The notes beneath the pieces are model-generated. The model worked only from the letters and a program-made list of their open reading frames with translations. It was not told where the DNA came from and searched no databases. A stretch of 62,000 nt of DNA from Liolophura sinensis (Eukaryota; Mollusca; Polyplacophora; Chitonida; Chitonidae): positions 25,599,915 to 25,661,914 of the forward strand of contig NC_088297.1 of assembly GCF_032854445.1 (NCBI RefSeq), written 5' to 3'. Shown here piece after piece: positions 54,595-62,000 of this stretch; position 1 is the first letter of the stretch; each line of letters starts with the position of its first letter. Both the position numbers and the translations under genes were made by a program.

Positions 54595-57500
54595 TATACA
54601 ATTAACATCCTGGTCCTTGGTCAGCCAGTGGTCCTCGGTCAGCCAGTGGTTCTCAGTCAGTCTGTGGTCCTTGGTCAGTCAGTGGTCCTCGGTCAATCAG
54701 TGGTTCTCGGTCAGTCAGTGGTCAGTGGTCAGCCAGTGGTCGTCGGTCAGCCAGTGGTCCTCAGTCAGTCAGTGGTTTTCGGTCAGTCAGTGGTCAGTGG
54801 TCAGCCAGTGGTCCTCGGTCAATCAGTGGTCCTCGGTCAGCCAGTTTTTCTCAGTCAGCCAGTGGTCCTCGGTCAGCCATTGACCACTGGTCCTTGGTCA
54901 ATCAATGGTCCTCGGTCAGCCAATGGTCAGTGGTCAGCCAGTGGTCCTCGGTCAATCAGTGGTCCTTGGTCAGTCAGTGGTCCTTGGTCAGTCAGTGGTT
55001 CTCGGTCAGCCAGTGGTCCTCAGTCAGTCAGTGGTCCTCGGTCAGCCAGTGGTTCTCTGTCAATCAGTGGTCCTCAGTCAGTCAGTGGTCCTCGGTCAGC
55101 CAGTGGTCCTCAGTCAGTCAGTGGTCCTCAGTCAATCAGTGGTCCTCGGTCAGCCAGTTTTTCTCGGTCAGCCATTGACCAGTGGTCCTTGGTCAATCAA
55201 TGGTCCTCGGTCAGCCAATGGTTCTCGGTCAGCCAGTGGTCCTCGGTCAGCCAGTGGTCCTCGGTCAGCCAATGGTTCTCGGTCAGCCAGTGGTCTTCGG
55301 TCAGCCAGTGGTTCTCGGTCAGCCATTGACCAGTGGTCCTTGGTCAATCAATGGTCCTCGGTCAGCCAATGGTCAGTGGTCAGCCAGTGGTCCTCGGTCA
55401 ATCAGTGGTCCTTGGTCAGCCAGTGGTTCTCAGTCAGCCATTGACCAGTGGTTCTTGGTCAATCAATGGTCCTCGGTCAGCCAATGGCCCTCGGTCAGCC
55501 AGTGGTTCTCAGTCAACCAGTGGTCCTCGGTCAATCAGTGGTCCTCGGTCAGCCAGTGGTTCTCGGTCAGCCAGTGGTTTTCGGTCAGCCAGTGGTCCTC
55601 GGTCAGCCAGTGGTTCTCGGTCAGCCATTGACCAGTGGTCCTTGGTCAATCAATGGTCCTCGGTCAGCCAATGGTTCTCGGTCAGCCAGTGGTCCTCGGT
55701 CAGCCAGTGGTCCTCGGTCAGCCAATGGTTCTCGGTCAGCCAGTGGTCCTCGGTCAGCCAGTGGTTCTCGGTCAGCCAGTGGTTCTCGGTCAGCCATGGA
55801 CCAGTGGTCATTGGTCAATCAGTTGTCCTTGGTCAATCAATGGTCCTCGGTCAGCCAATGGTTCTCGGTTAGCCAGTGGTCCTCGGTCAGCCAGTGGTCC
55901 TCGGTCAGCCAATGGTTCTCGGTCAGCCAGTGGTCCTCGGTCAGCCAGTGGTTCTCGGTCAGCCAGTGGTTCTCGGTCAGCCATGGACCAGTGGTCATTG
56001 GTCAATCAGTTGTCCTTGGTCAGCCAGTGGTCCTCGGTCAGCCAGTGGTTCTCAGTCAGCCAGTGGTCCTCGGTCAGCCAGTGGTCCTCGGTCAGCCAGT
56101 GGTCCTCAGTCAGCCAGTGGTTCTCAGTCAGCCAGTGGTTCTCGGTCAGCCATTGATCAGTGGTTCTTGGTCAATCAATGGTCCTTGGTCAGCCAATGGC
56201 CCTCGGTCAGCCAGTGGTTCTCAGTCAACCAGTGGTCCTCGGTCAATCAGTGGTCCTCGGTCAGCCAGTGGTTCTCGGTCAGCCAGTGGTTTTCGGTCAG
56301 CCAGTGGTCCTCGGTCAGCCAGTGGTCCTCGGTCAGCCAGTGGTCCTCGGTCAGCCAGTGGTCCTCGGTCACTCAGTGGTCCTCGGTCACTCAGTGGTCC
56401 TCGGTCACTCAGTGGTCCTCGGTCAGCCAATGGTCCTCGGTCAGTCAGTGGCCCTGGGTCAGTCAGTGGTCCTTGGTCAGTCAGTGGTCCTCGGTCAGCC
56501 AGTGGTCCTCGGTCAGCCAGTGTTTCTCGGTCAATCAGTGGTCCTTGGTCAGCCAGTGGTTCTCGGTCAGTCAGTGGTCCTCGGTCAGCCAGTGGTTCTC
56601 AGTCAGTCAGTGGTCCTTGGTCAATCAGTGGTCCTTGGTCAACCAGTGGTTCTCGGTCAGTCAGTGGCCCTCGGTCAGTCAGTGGTCCTCGGTCAATCAG
56701 TGGTCCTCGGTCAGCCAGTGATTCTCAGTCAGTCAGTGGTCCTCAGTCCGTCAGTGGTCCTCTGTCCGTCAGTTGTCCTCGGTCAGCCAGTGGTTCTCGG
56801 TCAATCAGTGGTCCTTGGTCAGCCAGTGGTTCTCGGTCAGTCAGTGGTTCTCGGTCAGTCAGTGGTTCTCGGTCAGCCAGTGGTCCTCGGTCAGCCAGTG
56901 GTCCTCGGTCAGTCAGTGGTCCTCGGTCAGTCAGTGGTCCTTGGTCAATCGGTCAATCAGTGGTTCTTGGTCAATCAGTTGTCCGTGGTCAGCCAGTGGT
57001 TCTCGGTCAGCCAGTGGTTCTCAGTCAGTCAGTGGTCCTCGGTCAGTCAGTGGTCCTCGGTCAGTCAGTGGTCCTCGGTCAGTCAGTGGTCCTTGGTCAG
57101 CCAGTGGTCCTCGGTCAGTCAGTGGTCATTGGTCAGCCAGTGGTCCTCAGTCAGTGGTCCTTGGTCAGCCAGTGGTTCTCGGACAGCCAGTGGTCCTCGG
57201 TCAGTCAGTGGTCCTTGGTCAGCCAGTGGTCCTCAGTCAGTGGTCCTCGGTCAGTCAGTGGTCAGTGGTCAGCCAATGGTCCTCGGTCAGTCAGTGGTCC
57301 TTGGTCAGCCAGTGGTCAGTGGTCATCCAGTGGTCCTCAGTCAGTCAGTGGTCCTCGGTCAGCCAGTGGTTCTCGGTCAATCAGTGGTCCTCGGTCAGTC
57401 AGTGGTCCTTGGTCAGCCAGTGGTCCTCGGTCAGTCAGTGTTTCTCGGTCAGCCAGTGGTCCTCGGTCAGCCAGTGACCAGTGGTCCTTGGTCAATCAGT

Positions 57501-57640
57501 GGTCCTTCGTCCTCAGCCAATGGTCCTCATTCAGTCAACTGTCCTTGGTCAGCCAGTGGTCTGCAATCCTTGGTCAGCCATTGGTCCTCGGTCAGCCAGT
57601 GGTCCTTGGTCAGCCAGTGGTCCTTGGTCAGCAAGCTGAT
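54595..57640. repeat. 18-bp minisatellite, about 165 copies, with higher-order structure
   Basis: The unit is GGTCAGCCAGTGGTCCTC. A distinctive segment (GGTCAGCCATTGACCAGTGG then TCCTTGGTCAATCAATGG) recurs every 115-300 bp from 54.88 to 56.16 kb and then stops. The 6-codon unit has no stop in any plus frame, so giant ORFs (up to 734 codons at 55448..57652, SGPRSA-, VVLGQP- and SSVSQW-type repeats) arise in all three frames. Frames switch at indels, as expected without selection for coding. Confidence 0.97.
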
Positions 57641-57652
57641 CCTACCCAGTGA

Positions 57653-58429
57653 AAAAGCAAACACAGATATAAAATCATACATGACACTATTTAATGTACA
57701 TGGACTGGACATCAGAGTAATTTTCTTGTACATCTTAGATTGGTGCAACAGTAATTTTGTAACTCAAATCAGTTGATCATTAATACATTGGGTCTAAATG
57801 TGACCTAAAATTTCATGCATGAGTGAGTTTACACAATTTGTCACATGCTTAGAGTTCTATTGATATTAGAAATGTTTTATTTACTGCTGAAAATGTTTTG
57901 GGGGGTGGGGATGGAGGGGGAAGTTTAGATTGATTTCATATGTAGCAATTATAGAAAAGAACTCCGGTAATGCGAAAATGTTCTGCACTTAGCTATTAAA
58001 TGAACTGAATGCAGAACGGAAAAGAAATCAAGCTGTAATCACTTTACAATTTCATTTTTGTACGAGGGCATTATAGATGTGGAATCCTCTCAAGATACAC
58101 AGTGCGGGTAATGGATAGAACATTTGTATGGGTGGAACTATCAGACGGGATATCCAAACTACACTATGATGGGACTAAATAATGGGAAAACCATCTTTGT
58201 GTCAGGCAAAGTACAAACTGTTGCTGATAGATTGATCCTGTGTCAAATCATCAGAGTAACCAAGCTGAGCTGAACAAGAAATCAATATGATAGCATTAAC
58301 GTTGTTAATGACAAACATGTAGCAATGGTATGTTGGTCTGGGAAATATTGCGCAGGTCTATCTCATCTTTTGTCTAGCCTTTTAATTCAGAGGTAATGTG
58401 TTTATATATTGTATCCCCACACCATCATT
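57653..58429. other. Unique AT-rich sequence
   Basis: Nothing recognised beyond a short G-rich patch at 57899..57920. Confidence 0.4.
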
Positions 58430-58965
58430 AGATCATTATGTACACATAGTGTTGGTTATTGTGTACACACAGAGTAGGTCATTGTGTACACACTGTGTAA
58501 GTCATTGTGTACACACAGGGTTGGTCATTGTGTACACACAGGATAGGTCATTGTGTACACACAAGGTAGGTCATTGTGAACACACAGAGTAGGTCATTGT
58601 GTACACACACTAGGTCATTATGTACACACAGAATAGGTCATTGTGTACACAAAGTAGGCCATTGTGTACACAAAAGGTATGTCATTGTGTAGACACACAA
58701 AGTAGGTCATTCTGTACACATACAGTAGGTTATTGTGTACACACAAAGTAGGTCATTGTGTACACATACAGTAGGTCATTGTGTGCACACATGGATAATA
58801 TTGTGTATACGTAAAATAAGCCGTTGTGTACACATAGCACATGACTACACATGAAGTTGGTGGTTGTGTACACATTGTACACGTAGGTTGTTGTGTACAC
58901 ATATTGTACATTGTTGTGTGCACATGTGTGTATTAAGTGGACAGTTGTGTACACATAGGTGTATA
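58430..58965. repeat. 22-23-bp TG/CA-rich minisatellite, about 22 copies
   Basis: The unit is AGGTCATTGTGTACACACAG then AGT, drifting rightwards to GTTGTGTACACAT and AAGTGGACAGTTGTGTACAC. Its right end matches the array that resumes at 59522. Confidence 0.92.
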
Positions 58966-59521
58966 TGAAAGGGGAAGAAAACATAAAAAAGTGACACTGT
59001 AAGCTGAAAAGAGCACATTTTATTCTATCTGGTGGTCCCTGCTGCATATTTTGCGATTTTTCCTCGCCATACACATAAAGTCTGAAAACGGCTAAGCTAG
59101 CATTACGTGTCTTCCATCAATAACACCCTGTAATTTAAACCTGGGGTGTGTTGCCTCTTGGCCAATGAGATTTGTTAAAACAGCTGGCTTGTTCGCGTAA
59201 ACTGGAAACCTACATCCAACATTCCGGTTTTCCGATCATCAAGCGGAAAACGAACTGTACTGTTTGCTACTTTCTGGGAAGAAGAGTTCTAATGTACGAA
59301 CTGCACTTTGCTGGTTTCCGATGGCAGTTCTCCTAACACAGAAGACTTCAGGACTAGTTCTTAGGCAAAATGGAGTCGCCCACAGCAGATGTTGGCGCTG
59401 ACTTTATTTATAATTTGTCAGCTTGAGGTATACATTCGATTTTTTTTATGACATTATGACAAGGAAATGCATACTCTTTTCAATGATATTTGATTGATAT
59501 TTAAATTTTCTTCTCCTTTCA
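58966..59521. mobile_element. 556-bp inverted-repeat element splitting a minisatellite
   Basis: The ends are TGAAAGGGGAAGAAAA (58966..58981) and, reversed, TGAAAGGAGAAGAAAA (59506..59521), 15 of 16 matching. AAGTGGACAGTTGTG-type repeat units lie on both sides. The interior is unique, with a CCAAT box near 59160 and a short frame ATGGAGTCGCCC (MESPTADVGADFIYNLSA, 59370..59426). No transposase and no clear target-site duplication. Confidence 0.6.
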
Positions 59522-60645
59522 GTGGACAGTTGTTTACACATATACTATATGTGTATATTAAGCGGACAGTTGTGCACACATATGTGTGTATCAAGTGGAC
59601 AGTTGTGTACACATGTATATTAAGTGAACATTTGTGTACATATATATGTGTATATTAAGTGAACAGTTGTGTATACATAGGCCAGCAGATTGTGTACACA
59701 TATGTGTACATAAGTGGACAGTTTTGTATACATAGGTCAGCAGATTGTGTACACATATGTGTAGATTAAGTGGACAGTTGCGTATACATAGGCTGGCACA
59801 TTATGTACACATGTGTATACGAAGTGGACAGTTGTGTATACATAGGCTAGCAGATTGTGTACACATATGTGTATATTAAGTGAACAGTTGTATGCACATG
59901 TGTGTACATTAAGCGAAGAGTTGTATACACCTGTGTGTGTACATTAAGTGGACAGTTTTGTATACATAGGCTAGCAGATTGTGTACACATATATGTGTAT
60001 ATTAAGTGGATAGTTGTGTATACATAGACTAGCACATTGTGTACACATATATGCGTATATTAAGTGAACAGTTGTGTATACATAGGCTAGCAGATTGTGT
60101 ACACATATATGTGTATATTAAGTGAACAGTTGTATACACATGTGTGTACATTAAGTGAACAGTTGTATACACCTGTGTGTGTACATTAAGTGGACAGTTG
60201 TGTATACATAGGCCAGCAGATTGTGTACACATATGTGTATATTAAGTGGACAGTTGTATATACATAGGCTAGCAGATTGTGTACACATATATGTGTATAT
60301 TAAGTGGACAGTTGTGTATACGTAGGCTAGCAGATTGTGTACACATATATGTGTATATTAAGTGGACAGTTGTGTATACATAGGCTAGCAGATTGTGTAC
60401 ACATATATGTGTATATTAAGTGGACAGTTGTGTATACATAGGCCAGCAGATTGTGTACACATATATGTGTATATTAAGTGGACAGTTGTGTATACATAGG
60501 CCAGCAGATTGTGTACACATATATGTGTATATTAAGTGGACAGTTGTGTATACATAGGCTAGCAGATTGTGTACACATATATGTGTATATTAAGTGGACA
60601 GTTGTGTATACATAGGCCAGCAGATTGTGTACACATACATAGTGT
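59522..60645. repeat. 58-bp minisatellite, about 20 copies
   Basis: The unit is GCTAGCAGATTGTGTACACA then TATATGTGTATATTAAGTGG then ACAGTTGTGTATACATAG. Left-hand copies are shorter and mixed; the right-hand 500 bp is nearly homogeneous. Each unit carries the palindrome TACACATATATGTGTA. Minus frames of 62-89 codons are by-products. Confidence 0.95.
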
Positions 60646-61257
60646 TGGATAACAAGATCTTGTGAACCTGTGCTCTCATAAACTGAATGAAGTAATGTTG
60701 GAAAGGATTTCAAACCAAATAAAGGTTCATTCAAACTGTACATGCTGTCAATAACGCAGTTGTTTTCACTATCATTTCAATCACTGAACAGGGCCCAAAC
60801 AGCTGCTTGCACATGTGGCCACTATCAGTGAGGTCTTATTTATCTGAAACCCTATTAGCCTTGGACAGGCAGTCTAGGGACTTCTTGGGCTTCTATGCTT
60901 TGTGGGTGCCTTGGTGGCAGTAGGCTGTAGGGCTGTGTTTGTGTGGACTAGTGGGAGGGCGGGCACGAGTGTAGTCACCAGTGAATGTGTGATATACATG
61001 TAGACAGCTGTGTTAAAACTTTAGCACACTGATAACTATTGATTCAAACAGCCAGGGTACGCATGGTACCTCATACAACATGAAACAAACAGCATCTGTA
61101 GTTTGATGAACTGTTTATAAACTCTCTTCTTCTTGATTAATAAATAAACTCCATAGCATAGTGCAAAAATATGCAATGGATACAGATATTAACTGCAAAA
61201 ATAAAACTGATAAATCAGTATTTCAATAGAAACATATATATATGTCATCTTTGTTTT
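60646..61257. other. Unique sequence
   Basis: No gene, array or element recognised. Confidence 0.4.
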
Positions 61258-61311
61258 CTCCTATCATAATGCTGGCCACCATAGTATCAGTGAAATATTC
61301 GTGTCTAGGGC

Positions 61312-61312
<1 letters not shown>
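61258..61312 (+). mobile_element. SINE family A 3' fragment
   Basis: TCCTATCATAATGCTGGCCA, CCATAGTATCAGTGAAATAT and TCGTGTCTAGGGCGT. The usual tail is replaced by (TA)n. Confidence 0.8.

Positions 61313-61376
<64 letters not shown>
61313..61376. repeat. (TA)n microsatellite
   Basis: About 31 TA units, directly continuing a SINE 3' end. Confidence 0.96.
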
Positions 61377-61378
<2 letters not shown>

Positions 61379-61888
61379 ACATGTGCTCATTTCACATGCT
61401 CTAGGATTTAGAAGTGAGCATTGTGATGAAGACTAATCTTTTCTTCTGTGGATAACAAGTCCTTGAAGCATACCTTCTTTACCACTGGCACACGAAATAG
61501 CAGGTTCAATACTTTCTGAATGTTTCTACTCTCAGGCTTTTTGTGACCGAACAGGTGCGCATGAACAGGTGAACAGGTGAACATGTCAGCCAAAGGCCAC
61601 TCCACCTCATAAATACTCAGACAGGTTGAACTGAATGCATGTATTGTATGTATATGTGTACTAATATATACATACACTTTAACCATTTTTGGAATAAGTT
61701 GCATAACACAGTGTTTTTCCTCTTCCTGGTCTTATTGGATCAAAGGGTTTTCAAAGAAAAGTACTGGTACAGGAAGAATTGTAATTATAAACGTAATTAA
61801 AGACATACTACATAGAGAGTAATAAGAGAGCAGAGACGACAGTGTGATAGCTGAGAAGTCGTCACACATAGAAGGAGGATTTTATGTT
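61377..61888. other. Unique sequence with a protein-like minus frame
   Basis: On the minus strand 61408..61704 is open. Its middle part reads VEWPLADMFTCSPVHAHLFG then HKKPESRNIQKVLNLLFRVP and meets a possible donor AAG|GTATGC near 61468. The acceptor side is weak and no domain is recognised. Small duplications of GAACAGGTG occur at 61548..61582. Confidence 0.25.
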
Positions 61889-62000
61889 TGCACAAAATTA
61901 GGGTTGTGATCCCAAATTGACACTCCAAAATTAGGATTGTGATCGCAAATTGACACTACCAAAATTAGGATTGTGATCCCAAATTGACACTCCAAAATTA
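61889..62000. repeat. 33-bp minisatellite, at least 3 copies, runs off the window
   Basis: The unit is AAAATTAGGATTGTGATCCC then AAATTGACACTCC. Confidence 0.93.

Noticed and set aside
54592-57776. ORFs of 245-734 codons in the 18-bp array as a giant repetitive protein
   Set aside because: Open in all three plus frames because the unit is a multiple of 3 without stops; frame changes freely at indels and no splice or start context exists.
59370-59426. ATGGAGTCGCCC frame as a first exon
   Set aside because: Stops after 18 codons, one base before a possible donor; inside an inverted-repeat element. Kept only as a note.

Overview
The window looks like a stretch of animal nuclear genome, most likely from a mollusc or another lophotrochozoan. 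The sequence shows AT-rich DNA, no dense open reading frames, spliced-gene signals, many tRNA-headed SINEs, small inverted-repeat DNA transposons and a very large amount of tandemly repeated DNA. Roughly a third of the 62 kb lies in about twenty unrelated minisatellite arrays. The taxon is inferred from the style of the SINEs (tRNA-like head, conserved body, AATA or ATTC tail), not from a search.

The only gene model I can support well is at the left end on the minus strand (1827..3055). A start-codon exon with a GTGAGT donor and a second exon with a classic polypyrimidine/CAG acceptor join in phase and complete one transmembrane helix across the junction. The next intron runs off the window and is filled by a 56-bp minisatellite (1..1872). 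Each unit of that array resembles the 3' end of exon 2 plus its 5' splice site, so the array is a row of about 33 potential splice donors in sense orientation. This is the most unusual object in the window.

Elsewhere the coding evidence is weak: isolated first-exon-like ORFs with donors (4697, 18723/18829, 20859, 36335), a 57-residue single-pass membrane ORF (23445..23618), a possible 3'-terminal exon (43130..43304) and a few other short ORFs. A CpG-rich, promoter-like stretch lies at about 35800..36930. Almost all long ORFs are by-products of arrays whose unit is a multiple of 3 bp and lacks stop codons.

Layout: 0-3 kb gene A and its donor array; 3-10 kb SINEs, a 24-bp array and a MITE; 10-17 kb several arrays, a TTAA-flanked MITE and a perfect 110-bp (TA)n palindrome; 17-24 kb arrays, three SINE families and small candidate exons; 23.8-28.6 kb 29-, 33- and 38-bp arrays; 28.7-36 kb SINEs, a nested transposon-in-SINE and a MITE pair; 36-37 kb promoter-like region; 37.7-41.7 kb a 66/68-bp array; 42-48 kb 28-, 23- and 21-bp arrays and SINEs; 50.4-53.4 kb a 47-bp array; 54.6-57.6 kb an 18-bp array; 58.4-60.6 kb two related TG-rich arrays split by a 556-bp inverted-repeat element; 60.7-62 kb mostly unique DNA.

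Three themes recur. Minisatellites repeatedly start inside or beside SINEs or an exon edge. Transposons inserted into repeats leave readable junctions. Several array units carry transcription-factor-like or splice-like motifs in dozens of copies, but function for these is inference only.
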